Shown: piece by piece, positions 17,243-26,932 of the stretch
Position numbering within the stretch: the first letter of the stretch is position 1
Layout of the letters: every line of letters starts with the position of its first letter
From: a virus
Reading direction: 5' to 3' (one strand)
DNA: 64,000 nucleotides
IMG/VR virus record: IMGVR_UViG_3300010354_000082
Coordinates: 1-64,000 of that record
Made by a program: the position numbers and the translations under genes
The notes under the pieces: generated by a model
Told to the model about the DNA's origin: nothing
Database searches by the model: none
The model's input: only the letters and a program-made list of their open reading frames with translations

Positions 17243-18642
17243 TGGCAGAATTTTCACAGACACCGTTCGAGAAGGGTGTCGTAGTTGCTGTCTACACGGG
17301 TCCTGATAGCTGGCCCGAGATCAGCAGCACGATCAAGCTCTCGGGAATTCAGGTTCAGCTAGAAAGATTGCCGAGAAATAGCGTTGTCGTGAGAAGAATT
17401 GATCGCGGTGCCGACCTCACCAACGGAGGAAAGGGATCGTACGCTGTCTGCTACCCGTTTCTTTCGTCCCACATACAGATGCCCGTAAAACCCGCAGAAA
17501 CAGTCTGGGTCATCTTTGACAGGGACAACAAGAACCAAGGGTTCTGGATCTCCAGGGTCACTGGCGACGCTACTGCCGAGGATCTCAATTACAGTCATTT
17601 TGATAGAGGGTTTGTCGGTTCAGTCGAGAAAAAATCAATCGCCAACCCTCCACCGCCTCCTCCACTCGATGATTTTCCGAATAGCTCGCTTGCCAATGTT
17701 TCGGGAAGCAACCCTTACGACACCGTTCTTTCCGGTGCTATTGACTCCTACTCCTCGACGACCCTGCAACCCGTTCCGAGATACACAAAATTTCCAGGTG
17801 ATTTAGTCCTACACGGTTCTAACAATTCTGCCGTCTGTCTGACTGTCGACCGCGGCTGGAAAGAGTCCGACAATCCGACAGTCTCGCCATCCATTTCTTC
17901 AAGACGTCCTCGTCAATTTTCTGGGACTGTAGACATAATCGCTGGAAGAAGTCGCTGGCTGTCTAGAGGGGAGACGGGTCGCACTGTTCCGCCCGTGAGA
18001 CTCAACAGGAGAAATTTTCTCGAGGTCTCGAAGAGGCTCGAGGACTTTAGGTCATCGAAGAAAGCCGAGGGCGATCCTGACTTTTTCGATGACGCAGCAA
18101 GAGTCTATGTCAGCGAGAGCACCGACTTCGTCAGCAACTTTGATGTGTCTTCGGTCCTGCCGTCCCAGTTCGGTCCTGCCGCGCTTCCGTCTCCCACTTC
18201 CGCTGTCGTTGCAAAGGCCGATAACGTCTGCCTCATTGCGAGAAAGGACGACACTCACTCAATCAATGGCAGCGTGCACATCATCAAAGAGGGTGAGAAG
18301 GACAGCGATCTCTCTGCGATAATGATGACGTCGGAAGGAAACGTCAGGATAGCGGGAAATCAGATCTTCTTGGGAAGATCGACTGCCGACGGTGGTGAGG
18401 GCAGTGGCCCAGGGCCTGATGGATCACAACCCTATGTCAAATATCAGCAGCTCGAGACCCTGCTAGTGAACGTCATCAATGACGTCAGGACATTCTGCGA
18501 CACCCTTCTCACTCACACCACACCAGGATACGGCGCTCCATCGCTGCAGATCAATAACGCAGCGACCGCCCTGAGATCCGCAATGGACGCGAGAGAGTCT
18601 GAGATACCTACTGTGAAGTCAACCAGGATTTTTGGAGAGTGA
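17242..18642 (+). CDS. gp5-like baseplate hub/spike protein without lysozyme domain
   Basis: A 466-residue virion protein. Residues 1-110 look like the OB-fold of T4 gp5 (GVVVAVYTGPDSW, then CYPFLSSHIQMPVKPAETVW and FWISRV). A proline run (PPPPPP near residue 134) links to a middle domain. At residues 350-385 IAGNQIFLGRSTADG resembles the start of a triple-stranded beta-helix as in gp5C or VgrG. The muramidase domain that T4 gp5 carries between these parts is not visible: there is no gene-length room for its about 160 residues with the E-x8-D-x5-T pattern. The protein would form the membrane-piercing needle hub below the tail tube. It stands at the head of the baseplate genes (gp25, gp6). Confidence 0.65.
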   Translation: MAEFSQTPFEKGVVVAVYTGPDSWPEISSTIKLSGIQVQLERLPRNSVVVRRIDRGADLTNGGKGSYAVCYPFLSSHIQMPVKPAETVWVIFDRDNKNQGFWISRVTGDATAEDLNYSHFDRGFVGSVEKKSIANPPPPPPLDDFPNSSLANVSGSNPYDTVLSGAIDSYSSTTLQPVPRYTKFPGDLVLHGSNNSAVCLTVDRGWKESDNPTVSPSISSRRPRQFSGTVDIIAGRSRWLSRGETGRTVPPVRLNRRNFLEVSKRLEDFRSSKKAEGDPDFFDDAARVYVSESTDFVSNFDVSSVLPSQFGPAALPSPTSAVVAKADNVCLIARKDDTHSINGSVHIIKEGEKDSDLSAIMMTSEGNVRIAGNQIFLGRSTADGGEGSGPGPDGSQPYVKYQQLETLLVNVINDVRTFCDTLLTHTTPGYGAPSLQINNAATALRSAMDARESEIPTVKSTRIFGE

Positions 18643-18643
18643 G

Positions 18644-18877
18644 ATGCCGATTTCTACACCAGGCAAGCCTGCGCTAATGAATTCTGTCAAAGCGGCGTTC
18701 TCTGCTGCAAGGGACAGCGGGTCTCAAGACGGCGCAAATTCCGACGCTGTCATTGCGCAGCTGTCAACAGACATCACTGAGGCGATAGATGCGTACGTGA
18801 AATCCATCATCGTCCAGATAAACCCAGGTGGAATCACAGCTACCGGTGACGTAATAACGACTCCGCAGCTATCGTGA
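18644..18877 (+). CDS. Small baseplate-region protein
   Basis: A 77-residue protein starting at ATG 18644, just after the spike stop, with GGAGAG about seven bases upstream; an in-frame TTG at 18632 would overlap the spike gene. The sequence has a helical middle (KPALMNSVKAAFSAARDSG) and ends in a short strand-forming tail, IVQINPGGITATG. No family is recognised. By position between the gp5-like spike and gp25 it may be a spike tip, a chaperone or a tail-hub accessory protein. A candidate late promoter follows within 14 bases. Confidence 0.6.
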   Translation: MPISTPGKPALMNSVKAAFSAARDSGSQDGANSDAVIAQLSTDITEAIDAYVKSIIVQINPGGITATGDVITTPQLS

Positions 18878-18890
18878 GCTTCACTTCGTC

Positions 18891-18901
18891 AATACATAGT
18901 A
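18891..18901 (+). promoter_or_regulatory. Candidate late promoter before gp25
   Basis: AATACATAGTA lies 16 bases before the start codon of the gp25-like gene, in a 40-base gap. It matches the nATA[C/G][T/A]TAnTA set. No good -35 box is found at 16-18 bases upstream, as expected for a gp55-type promoter. Confidence 0.6.
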
Positions 18902-18917
18902 GTGACAAGGAGGTCCG

Positions 18918-19400
18918 TTGGCAACTGCAAAAGTCTATGACTTCCTCTCAGTAGGCGAGCGAGAATCGACTTACAGGAGAAGGACCAACGTCACTCAGCC
19001 ACAGGTCCCAATCGGCATCAAGACTCCCTTGGAAAAGGGTCAGGATGCCGACGGACTTTTCGTGATGCACAAGAATCTCGAAGACACGATCAGTGATAAC
19101 CTTCGAAATTTGCTGCTCACGAACCACGGCGAGCGCCTCTTTCGCTACGACTACGGTGCAAACCTTCGCGAGCTCGCTTTCGAGCTCGGCACCGAAGAAG
19201 GAGACACCGAAGCGATTCTCAGAATACGCGAGGCAGTCTCGAAATATCTTCCGTATGTGAACCTCCAGACTTTTGAATCGCGGCAGACTCCGTCGACATA
19301 CACCGAGCCTTCGAAAGTGATCGTAAAAGTCACTTACAGCGTTCCTGGAGTGAGTCAGAAACAGAGAGTAATTGAAGTCATCATTTCGGCGGTGAACTAA
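18918..19400 (+). CDS. Baseplate wedge protein, gp25-like
   Basis: A 160-residue protein starting at TTG 18918 behind an excellent AAGGAGGT site. The core is LLLTNHGERLFRYDYGANLR, the hallmark of the gp25/W-family baseplate wedge protein, where the glutamate and arginine clamp gp6 around the hub. Family proteins are 130-170 residues. gp25 joins the inner wedge of the baseplate and is needed to start sheath assembly, so this gene shows the phage has a contractile tail. The next gene, gp6-like, overlaps by one base (TAATG), preserving the T4-superfamily association. Confidence 0.93.
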   Translation: MATAKVYDFLSVGERESTYRRRTNVTQPQVPIGIKTPLEKGQDADGLFVMHKNLEDTISDNLRNLLLTNHGERLFRYDYGANLRELAFELGTEEGDTEAILRIREAVSKYLPYVNLQTFESRQTPSTYTEPSKVIVKVTYSVPGVSQKQRVIEVIISAVN

Positions 19401-21235
19401 TGGCAGGCAGCAGAGGGACCACAGCACAGCTACAGAGAAACTTTCTCGCCAAAGATTTCGTAGACATTCGCGCCGATCTCACCAGATACGCCTCGACTTT
19501 CTATTCGGATCAGATCAAGGACTTCTCTGAGTCGGGCCTCGGCGGCATGTTCATCGACCTCGCAGCCTCCGTCGGCGACACTATGAGTTTCTACCTCGAT
19601 CACCAGTTCAACGAGCTCTCGTGGACTGACGCCGTCGAGATCCAGAACATCGAACGTCACATCAACAACGCGGGCGTGAAGATCACGGGCGCGAGTCCCT
19701 CGACTGTCTCCCTCTCGTACTTCATCGAGGTCCCATCGACGCTGTCAAACGGTTCTTACGTCCCCCTCGCCACCGCGCTCCCCATCATCCAGGCGGGAAC
19801 AGTCGCCGCGTCAGCGGGCAGAATCTCATTCACTCTGATGGACGACATCAACTTCGGCGAGACAGACACTGACGGATTCCTGAAGGCGACAATCAGGGTG
19901 GGTGAGACGGACGCTTCGGGAAACCCGGCGACCTTTGTCCTCTCTCGAACGGGCACGGCGACGTCCTCCACTCGCAGGAGCGAGACCTTCCCAGTCCCAT
20001 CGGGATACAATCCGTTCTTCTCTGTCACGCTCACCAGCGCGAACGTGAGTCGCATAGTCTCTGTCACCGACTCCGAGGGGAACAACTACTACGAAGTCGA
20101 CTCTCTCACGCAGGACACCGTCTACGCGCCCGTCACGAACATCACGCAGGACTATCAGCTCGTCTCCGACACTCTGGAGGTCATTCCCGCGCCCCGGCGA
20201 TTCACGACCTCGACCTCTCTCGGCACGAGATCGACGTCCCTCACGTTCGGCGGCGGCGACAACGCGCTCACGGAAGACACTGTCTTTGACCCGTCGGACC
20301 TCGCTCTGCCCCTCTACGGTAGGAATCCCGTCGGCAGGTATTCCGTGGACCCGAATCGCCTGCTGAGGTCGAACACGCTCGGCATCGCGCCCTCCAACAC
20401 CACGCTCACTGTCACCTACGAATACGGCGGTGGACTCGATCACAACGTCGCAGCAAACTCCGTGAGGTCGATCACATCCCTCAGTATGATCTTCCCTGGG
20501 ATTCCGTCAAACTCCATCGCCGCCTCCGTCCGCGCCTCGACAGATGTCATCAACCCGAGCCCGTCATCCGGCGGCGCGTCCCAGCCCACGGTCGACGAAC
20601 TTCGTCTCCAGATACCCGCATCGAGAAACTCCCAGCTGAGAGTTGTCACGAAGGACGACCTTCTCGCTCGAGTCTACACACTGCCCACGAAATTCGGCAA
20701 GGTCAGCAAGGCGGGCTGCCGAATGAACCCGAACAACCCGCAGGCGAAGACCCTCTACATTCTCGGTTTCGACTCGGCGGGCAGGCTCACGAGAGCGTCG
20801 GACACCCTGAAGCTGAACCTGAGAAATTACCTCAACGGCCTGCGCCTGATTTCCGACGCTGTCGACATCGTGGACTCTCCGATCGTCAACGTCTCGGTGA
20901 GAGCGTCGGTAATTGTCGCTCCGTCGGCAATCTCCATCGAAGTCCTACAGGCCGTCGCCGCCGCGATCAGGAACGAACTCAACGTTGCAGAATTCCAGAT
21001 CGATCAGCCCATCATTATCGCCGATGTCGTGAGCGCGATCATCAACACGCCGGGCGTCCTCTCCCTCGTAAACCTGGAATTCTCCAACCGCTCTGGTAAT
21101 GTGGGAGACACCGTCTACTCCGACTACCAGTATGACATCGAGCTCGCGACGACGCGGGGTATCATCATCCCACCCCCGGGCGGCATTTTCGAGGTCAGGT
21201 ATCCAACCAGCGACGTCGTAGTCGCCTCCAGCTGA
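19400..21235 (+). CDS. Baseplate wedge protein, gp6/baseplate J-like
   Basis: A 611-residue protein beginning at the ATG that overlaps the gp25 stop. The N-terminus has NFLAKDFVDIRADLTRYAST and GLGGMFIDLAASVGDTMSFY, the conserved opening of T4 gp6-type wedge proteins, in which the inserted helix pair forms the wedge core. The C-terminal 200 residues (DDLLARVYTLPTKFGKVSKA onward) match the baseplate J-like dimerisation region. Two gp6 chains with gp25 form the ring that ties six wedges together. Length is close to T4 gp6 (660). Composition is about 60% GC (62% by hand count at line 19681). An eight-base gap separates it from the next gene. Confidence 0.9.
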   Translation: MAGSRGTTAQLQRNFLAKDFVDIRADLTRYASTFYSDQIKDFSESGLGGMFIDLAASVGDTMSFYLDHQFNELSWTDAVEIQNIERHINNAGVKITGASPSTVSLSYFIEVPSTLSNGSYVPLATALPIIQAGTVAASAGRISFTLMDDINFGETDTDGFLKATIRVGETDASGNPATFVLSRTGTATSSTRRSETFPVPSGYNPFFSVTLTSANVSRIVSVTDSEGNNYYEVDSLTQDTVYAPVTNITQDYQLVSDTLEVIPAPRRFTTSTSLGTRSTSLTFGGGDNALTEDTVFDPSDLALPLYGRNPVGRYSVDPNRLLRSNTLGIAPSNTTLTVTYEYGGGLDHNVAANSVRSITSLSMIFPGIPSNSIAASVRASTDVINPSPSSGGASQPTVDELRLQIPASRNSQLRVVTKDDLLARVYTLPTKFGKVSKAGCRMNPNNPQAKTLYILGFDSAGRLTRASDTLKLNLRNYLNGLRLISDAVDIVDSPIVNVSVRASVIVAPSAISIEVLQAVAAAIRNELNVAEFQIDQPIIIADVVSAIINTPGVLSLVNLEFSNRSGNVGDTVYSDYQYDIELATTRGIIIPPPGGIFEVRYPTSDVVVASS

Positions 21236-21242
21236 GGTCAAC

Positions 21243-22751
21243 TTGATAGTCATCACAACAGCGAGCGCAGACACTTACATCACCAACAAACTCATCGAGA
21301 CGATCCCGGCCGTCTCTGGTAATGTCGGTCGTGCGGGGACTGTCGACATTTTCAAACTCTACGACGAGTCGAATTACGTCACGGGCGCTCTCGAACTCTC
21401 TCGCGCTCTCATCAAATTTGACCTCGGACAGGTCGCTCTCCTCGCCTCATCTTCCATCGACATCGCAGACCCATCTTTCAGGGCCGTCGTGAGAATGCGC
21501 AGCCTGTCGGTCGGTCAGCCCACGCCGAGCAACTTCACGCTCGACCTCTACCCGCTCGCGAATCCGTTCGAAGAGGGAATCGGAAGGGACATCATTTCCT
21601 TCGCAGACGTCGACTACGCGAATTTCCTCCAGAGAATCTCAGGGTCATCGTGGAACGTCACGGGCGCCGCGGCGAGCGGCAGCCTGGGAGACTCCAACAT
21701 CGACTACTTTGTGAGCGGAAACCTACAGGACGGCCAGGGTCTCACCTCCCTTCGCGTGAGTCAAGTTTTCCAGACGGGTCTCGAGGACCTCACGATGGAC
21801 GTCACTCGCATCGTCTCTGCAACGATCGCGGGAGTCCTACCCGACAACGGATACAGGATCTCGTTCTCCGCAGCCCAAGAGTCCGACGGCGTGACAAGGT
21901 TCGTGAAGAGGTTCGCCTCGCGACACGTGAGAGACTTTTCGAACCGTCCGACTCTCACAATTTCCTACGACAACAGCGTGATCGACAATCACAGCTCGTC
22001 GTATTTCGACACTGCGAATTCTCTCGTGGTCCACAACACAGTGAGGGGACAGTATAGAAATTTCCTGTCAGGGACCGCGCTGACTCCCATCACGGGTCCG
22101 AACTGCGCCATTGTCAGGCTCGCGACGGGGTCCTACGTGAGCTACGTCACGGCGTCGCAGGTGGTGTGGGCGTCTCCAGTGACGGGAATCTACTCTGCGT
22201 CATTCACACTGCCAGCCGCGAGCACGGGCGTCATCACGGGCAGCGTCACCATCGCCGCTGCCCTCGCGGCGTCAGGGTCCATCACGCTCGACGAGCGCTG
22301 GACTTCGATCGATGGGACGGTGACTTTCTTCTCCGGGTCCATCACGGTCCAGGGAGTGAGCGCCGCCCCAGCGACCGGTGGACCTCGAAAACTGCGTCCC
22401 TCTGTCTTCTCCACCCCCGCGGGAGTCACTCGAGGAACGCCGGTCAGATTACGAGTCGCTTTCTTCGATGACTATGAGAATAACAAGGCGTCGAGGTTCC
22501 CAATAAGTCCCCGTCCGCTGCAGGTGAGCGAGGGGAGGCTGAGAATTCGCGACATCGTGACGGGCAGACTCCTGTTTGATTTCGATGATCCGGGTTCGAG
22601 ACTCTCGTGCGACACAGTGTCCAACTACTTCGATATCCAGACTCACGGGTTCCCGCTGGGGATTCCCCTGTCTGTCGAATTCCAGTTTGACATTGACGGC
22701 CAGAGGGTGCAGCTGACGAACGTCCCGTACAGACTGACTGTGAGCGAGTAA
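21243..22751 (+). CDS. Virion protein with DNRLRE-like beta domain
   Basis: A 502-residue protein starting at TTG 21243 behind GAGGT. The first 230 residues resemble the DNRLRE carbohydrate-binding-like beta sandwich: ADTYITNKLIE, then LSRALIKFDL, FTLDLYPLANPFEEGIGRDI and the closing NRPTLTISY. The rest is Ser/Thr/Gly-rich beta structure with Ig-like spacing. It lies directly after gp6 in the baseplate operon and overlaps the next gene by one base, so it is probably a peripheral baseplate or fibre-network protein. No enzyme motif is visible. The domain call is by strand pattern and key residues only. Confidence 0.6.
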   Translation: MIVITTASADTYITNKLIETIPAVSGNVGRAGTVDIFKLYDESNYVTGALELSRALIKFDLGQVALLASSSIDIADPSFRAVVRMRSLSVGQPTPSNFTLDLYPLANPFEEGIGRDIISFADVDYANFLQRISGSSWNVTGAAASGSLGDSNIDYFVSGNLQDGQGLTSLRVSQVFQTGLEDLTMDVTRIVSATIAGVLPDNGYRISFSAAQESDGVTRFVKRFASRHVRDFSNRPTLTISYDNSVIDNHSSSYFDTANSLVVHNTVRGQYRNFLSGTALTPITGPNCAIVRLATGSYVSYVTASQVVWASPVTGIYSASFTLPAASTGVITGSVTIAAALAASGSITLDERWTSIDGTVTFFSGSITVQGVSAAPATGGPRKLRPSVFSTPAGVTRGTPVRLRVAFFDDYENNKASRFPISPRPLQVSEGRLRIRDIVTGRLLFDFDDPGSRLSCDTVSNYFDIQTHGFPLGIPLSVEFQFDIDGQRVQLTNVPYRLTVSE

Positions 22752-25700
22752 TGCCGAGAGTCAAGAAAAATATCGACTACACGAAGACAGACACGCTGCT
22801 CTCGCTACAGGGCAGCAGCACCTCTGCCGGTCTTACGTCCGCTGATGGCTACGATCAGGCGCCGAGCTCCGCGTCGTTCAGGTTCTCGCCTCCGGGGTCG
22901 CCCCTTCGGTCAACGCAGCAGCTCCCCGTTGACTGGTCCAATTTTGCGAATCACACGTTCTTCAGCTCGGCTGTCGCAAACGTGAACGTTGCGTTCGATA
23001 AGATCATCAACAATTTTCCCTTTGACGGCACATTCAGAGAGATAGAAGATTTTTTTGATACCCTGACTGGCTACGAAGCCTACGTGTTCAACCTCTTTCC
23101 AAAGTCTCTCAACAGTCTTTCCTTTGTCGGCTCTTCTTACATCGATGTCACGGACTCTGCAGGCGCCCTGTATCCCGAGCTCTCGAGAAACATCACGGGC
23201 GCTTCGGTTCTTGACCCAGGACTTCTGTCGCTCTCTCTGCAGACCAAACTCTTCGTTCCCAACAGCAACAATGACAATCAAATAATTGCCCAGAGAGTGT
23301 CGTCAGGAAACGGATACACTCTTTTCGTGAGTCACTCAACAACCTCTAACGCTGAGGTGTATTTCAATTTCATTTCTGGATCGACGGCTCTATCCTGTTC
23401 TGCTTTCATAGAAAAGGGACAGTGGACCGACATAGCAGCCGTCATCAATCGTCGGCCCGGAATTCATCGATCACAGATCTATGTCAGCGGAACTCTTGCG
23501 GGAGAGTCGATGCCTGTCAGTGAGACGGGTCTCTTTACTGTCCTCTCTTCACCGCTCTACATCGGGTCGGGATCCAATCACGGGACGTTCACGTTCAACC
23601 AGGCGTTCAGCGGTTCACTCGATGACTTCAAAGTCTACGTCGGAAATAGGACACCTGATGAGATACGGGCGGCTGCAACGGGCCCCGCGGAGGCCAGCGA
23701 AAAACTTCGTCTCTACTACAAGTTCAACGAGCCAAGCGGATCCTACGACAGGAACTCATTCGTCATCGACTCATCAGGAAACGGTCTGCACTCGACAATC
23801 ACGGGTTTCTCATCAGCACTGAGAAATTCCAGCGCTCAGACCGGCGGTCCCTCAAATTTTGGCGAGAGACCTTCCTACAATCCTGTCCTTTTCCCGGACT
23901 ACGCAGATCTCATTACAATAAACTCGAATGCCCTAGAGTCTGCAAGAGACTATGACGCTAACAATCCCAACTACATAGTGAAACTCATTCCCGGTCACTA
24001 TCTCGAACAGGAACAGCGTGCAGTGGGACTTTCAACCGTTAACGGAGAGATCGGCAGGGACTTTTCCGATGGCGGAGACCTCCCACGCGCAACGCAGCTA
24101 GGCTCAGTCCAGCTGATAACTTCGCTTCTGCTCATCTGGGCAAAACAGTTCGATGAAATGAAAATGTTCATCGATCAGATGAGCAGACTGAACGCTGTCG
24201 GATACACTGAGACGGGAGGGATAGCTGACACTTTCATTCCGTATCTGGCAAGAGAATTCGGAATAGAACTGCCCAGGATGTTCAGTTCTCCAACGTACTT
24301 ACAATACATTCACGGAGACAACATCGAAGCTGATACTTCTATCGGTACAAACCCACTCTACGAGCTCGAAGCAGATGTCTGGCGTCGCATACTCGCGTCC
24401 TTACCTACGATAATAAAGAGCAAAGGAACGACAGACTCAGTGAAGAGTATCATCAGGTCTGTCGGGATTGATCCCGATGTGACTCTCAGGTTCAAGGAAT
24501 ACGGCGGCACTAGATCGGGCTACATAACTGGCAGAAAATCTTCCAAGAAGCTGATGAGAACGCTCTCGAGCGGAAGCTTTCTCGTGTCATCACCATATCT
24601 CAGCGCTTCGAGAGTCGAACCTGGCGTCCCTCTGCCGTCTGGTGGTGCAACGCCCACGTCCAGCGACGGGCTGCTGACGAGCGGAAGTTTCACTTTTGAG
24701 TCCCACTACCTGTTGGACAGCTCGAATGTTGCCGACTCATCACTCGTAAGACTCGCGACTACCGGATCTTTCAACGACAAGCCCATACTCTTCAACGTGA
24801 TCCTACAGCAATCGGGCACGATTGGCGGAGTCAACGGAAATATCACACTGAGCGGCTCATACTCGTCGGACACGTCAAATCCGCAGAGATTCTCTGTCGA
24901 GCTGTCGAATCTCCCAGTGTTCGATGGATACCCGTTCTATGTCTCTTTCGGTCGCAACAAGCTGTCTTCCGACACCAGCGAACTCTTTCTGAGATTCGGC
25001 AAGAGCATCGGTCAGAACCTCTTCGTCACCGAGTCGGTCTCTACGATAGTCATTCCGCCGTCATCTGACGTCCTGTCCAGCGTAGACTCTGTCAATAACG
25101 CAAGCGGAGCGTTCTTCGAGATCGGAAACTCGACGGTGACAACGAACGCGTCAAACAAATTTCTCAACTACTCCTCCCTTCCAGCGAGCTCGAGACTCGC
25201 AACTTTCGGCGGAAAAGTTTCGCAAGTGAGGTTCTGGTCAAAATACCTCTCCGGCAGCGAGTGGAATGAGCACGTGAAAAACCCGTTCAGCCTCGGTGTC
25301 AAGTCACCGTCTGTCAATTTCAACTTCGTGACGTCCGAGTCGGGATCGTTCGAGCGACTGCGGCTCGACTGCGGCTTCGATCAGCCCGTCACGGCATCCG
25401 ACGGCAGCGGAAACATCACTCTCACAGACTTCAGCCAGAATGGGTTTCACCTCTCTGGAACCGGATTCTCCCCGAGCTCGCCCGTCATCGGCGGCTTCGA
25501 GTTCCTGTCAAACCCCATTGACCCATACTTTGACGAGTCGTCCACTGACCAGAAAGTTCGAGTGAAATCTTGGGAGACGGAGTCCAACGTCGAGAGATAC
25601 GGTGGTCGACTCGGCGCGACATACACGATCGATCCTCACGAGAACTCTGTCGATGACAACAGGTTCGGCATAGAGATCAGCGTTGCACGAGCGCTGAACG

Positions 25701-26098
25701 AGGATATCGTGCTGATGCTCGGCGGTCACGAGCCCCTCGACAATCTCTACGGAAATTCGGCAGACGCTTTTTCGCTGGAATACACGGGCGAGAGACACCT
25801 GCGAGACATCTACTTCAATCGTCTCGTGGACGCTCCCGTCTACAACAACGTCTTTCTCTTTGCAAAGTGGTTCGAACTCAACCTCGAGCCGCTCATCGCG
25901 CAGATGCTGCCGTTCAACACAAATTTTCTTGGCAGCAATTTCGTAATCGAGAGTCACGCTCTCGAGAGAAAGAAAATCAAGTACGGGTGGTCAGACATCT
26001 ACCTCGGTCGCGAACAGCGAAGCCTGTCTAGAGCCGAGTTTGAGATTATGGGCGATGGAACTTCTATCACACTTTCTGCAGAAATGAGGAGGGCATAG
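22751..26098 (+). CDS. Large LamG-domain baseplate/tail protein
   Basis: A 1115-residue protein. Residues about 147-310 form a LamG/concanavalin-like lectin domain (LQTKLFVPNSNNDNQIIAQR to LYIGSGSNHGTFTFNQAFSG). A conserved helical core follows at about 475-580, with LLLIWAKQFDEMKMFIDQMS and DVWRRILASLPTIIKSKGTT. I recognise this core from large structural proteins of several myophage groups; a second lectin-like region comes after it (about 645-860). T4 gp7 (1032 residues) is of similar size and map position, but I see no direct gp7 signature. The likely role is a baseplate wedge arm with sugar-binding surfaces. Start and stop codons share one base with both neighbours. Confidence 0.68.
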   Translation: MPRVKKNIDYTKTDTLLSLQGSSTSAGLTSADGYDQAPSSASFRFSPPGSPLRSTQQLPVDWSNFANHTFFSSAVANVNVAFDKIINNFPFDGTFREIEDFFDTLTGYEAYVFNLFPKSLNSLSFVGSSYIDVTDSAGALYPELSRNITGASVLDPGLLSLSLQTKLFVPNSNNDNQIIAQRVSSGNGYTLFVSHSTTSNAEVYFNFISGSTALSCSAFIEKGQWTDIAAVINRRPGIHRSQIYVSGTLAGESMPVSETGLFTVLSSPLYIGSGSNHGTFTFNQAFSGSLDDFKVYVGNRTPDEIRAAATGPAEASEKLRLYYKFNEPSGSYDRNSFVIDSSGNGLHSTITGFSSALRNSSAQTGGPSNFGERPSYNPVLFPDYADLITINSNALESARDYDANNPNYIVKLIPGHYLEQEQRAVGLSTVNGEIGRDFSDGGDLPRATQLGSVQLITSLLLIWAKQFDEMKMFIDQMSRLNAVGYTETGGIADTFIPYLAREFGIELPRMFSSPTYLQYIHGDNIEADTSIGTNPLYELEADVWRRILASLPTIIKSKGTTDSVKSIIRSVGIDPDVTLRFKEYGGTRSGYITGRKSSKKLMRTLSSGSFLVSSPYLSASRVEPGVPLPSGGATPTSSDGLLTSGSFTFESHYLLDSSNVADSSLVRLATTGSFNDKPILFNVILQQSGTIGGVNGNITLSGSYSSDTSNPQRFSVELSNLPVFDGYPFYVSFGRNKLSSDTSELFLRFGKSIGQNLFVTESVSTIVIPPSSDVLSSVDSVNNASGAFFEIGNSTVTTNASNKFLNYSSLPASSRLATFGGKVSQVRFWSKYLSGSEWNEHVKNPFSLGVKSPSVNFNFVTSESGSFERLRLDCGFDQPVTASDGSGNITLTDFSQNGFHLSGTGFSPSSPVIGGFEFLSNPIDPYFDESSTDQKVRVKSWETESNVERYGGRLGATYTIDPHENSVDDNRFGIEISVARALNEDIVLMLGGHEPLDNLYGNSADAFSLEYTGERHLRDIYFNRLVDAPVYNNVFLFAKWFELNLEPLIAQMLPFNTNFLGSNFVIESHALERKKIKYGWSDIYLGREQRSLSRAEFEIMGDGTSITLSAEMRRA

Positions 26099-26931
26099 TG
26101 TCAACCATCACGAGCCTACAGGAGATTGACTCAGACACTTACCGTGAAGGTGTCAATATCCTTACCTATCAACAGTTCTTGAGGTCTCCGATTGCCCGTA
26201 TGAGACCCAACTCGCCGGACATCCTTGTCCACGCGGGTCGACTGGTGAGCGACAATTTCTTCGATGAGAACCTGCTCGATATGGGAATGGCGGGCTCGAT
26301 CACGAACGCGCCAAGTCCCTATTTGGAAGTGCGGACCCTCGGTGACGCTGATCCCGGATTGCCGGGATTCACTGATATGACCGACTTTCAGCCCGTCGCC
26401 TACCTTCTCGACGAGGGCACCGTGATGTATCCGTCGGTGATGAACGCCGGCGGGTTCTCAGATCCCATAAGGTCGAGCGGAATCGTCGGCATGTTCGAGT
26501 CGAGGGCTGAGATTGCCGTCGTCAATCCGACTCCTGGGTATGCGAAGCGCGGCATCAAGGCGTCGCCCTGCTGGACTGCGGAGGGCGCAGACAGGAAGAA
26601 TTACGCTATCGAGCAGCTCGTTCCGCGGTCGTACTCTGCACAGGAAGAAAAGTCACCCGCTTTCTTTGAAGTGGGGGCAGAAGAGATTTTCTGCCTTCTT
26701 GGAACGGTGACTTATCCCGACATGCTGCCCACTCCCGCGACATCGTTTGTCGATTCCTGTGACTCTTGCCTCGGCAGCTCGGTGAGCGATCCGCAAATCT
26801 CTGCTGTCCTCTCCGCGGGCACGCCGGGCAGTCCATACATACAACGAGACAAGATATCGTCGACTGCGGGATGGACAATTCTTAACAAAGCGAACGGAAC
26901 CGATTCAATAGTGTATAGCGACAGGACGTAA
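26098..26931 (+). CDS. Virion protein of unknown function
   Basis: A 277-residue protein starting at GTG 26098, sharing one base with the preceding TAG. The opening (SLQEIDSDTYREGVNILTYQ) is helical; the remainder is mixed, with several Pro/Gly turns and a cysteine cluster (FVDSCDSCLGSS) late in the chain. No family or catalytic site is recognised. It lies between two giant LamG proteins in a chain of overlapping genes, so it is most likely a small baseplate or tail subunit that joins them. The next gene begins one base after its stop. Confidence 0.6.
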   Translation: MSTITSLQEIDSDTYREGVNILTYQQFLRSPIARMRPNSPDILVHAGRLVSDNFFDENLLDMGMAGSITNAPSPYLEVRTLGDADPGLPGFTDMTDFQPVAYLLDEGTVMYPSVMNAGGFSDPIRSSGIVGMFESRAEIAVVNPTPGYAKRGIKASPCWTAEGADRKNYAIEQLVPRSYSAQEEKSPAFFEVGAEEIFCLLGTVTYPDMLPTPATSFVDSCDSCLGSSVSDPQISAVLSAGTPGSPYIQRDKISSTAGWTILNKANGTDSIVYSDRT

Positions 26932-26932
26932 A

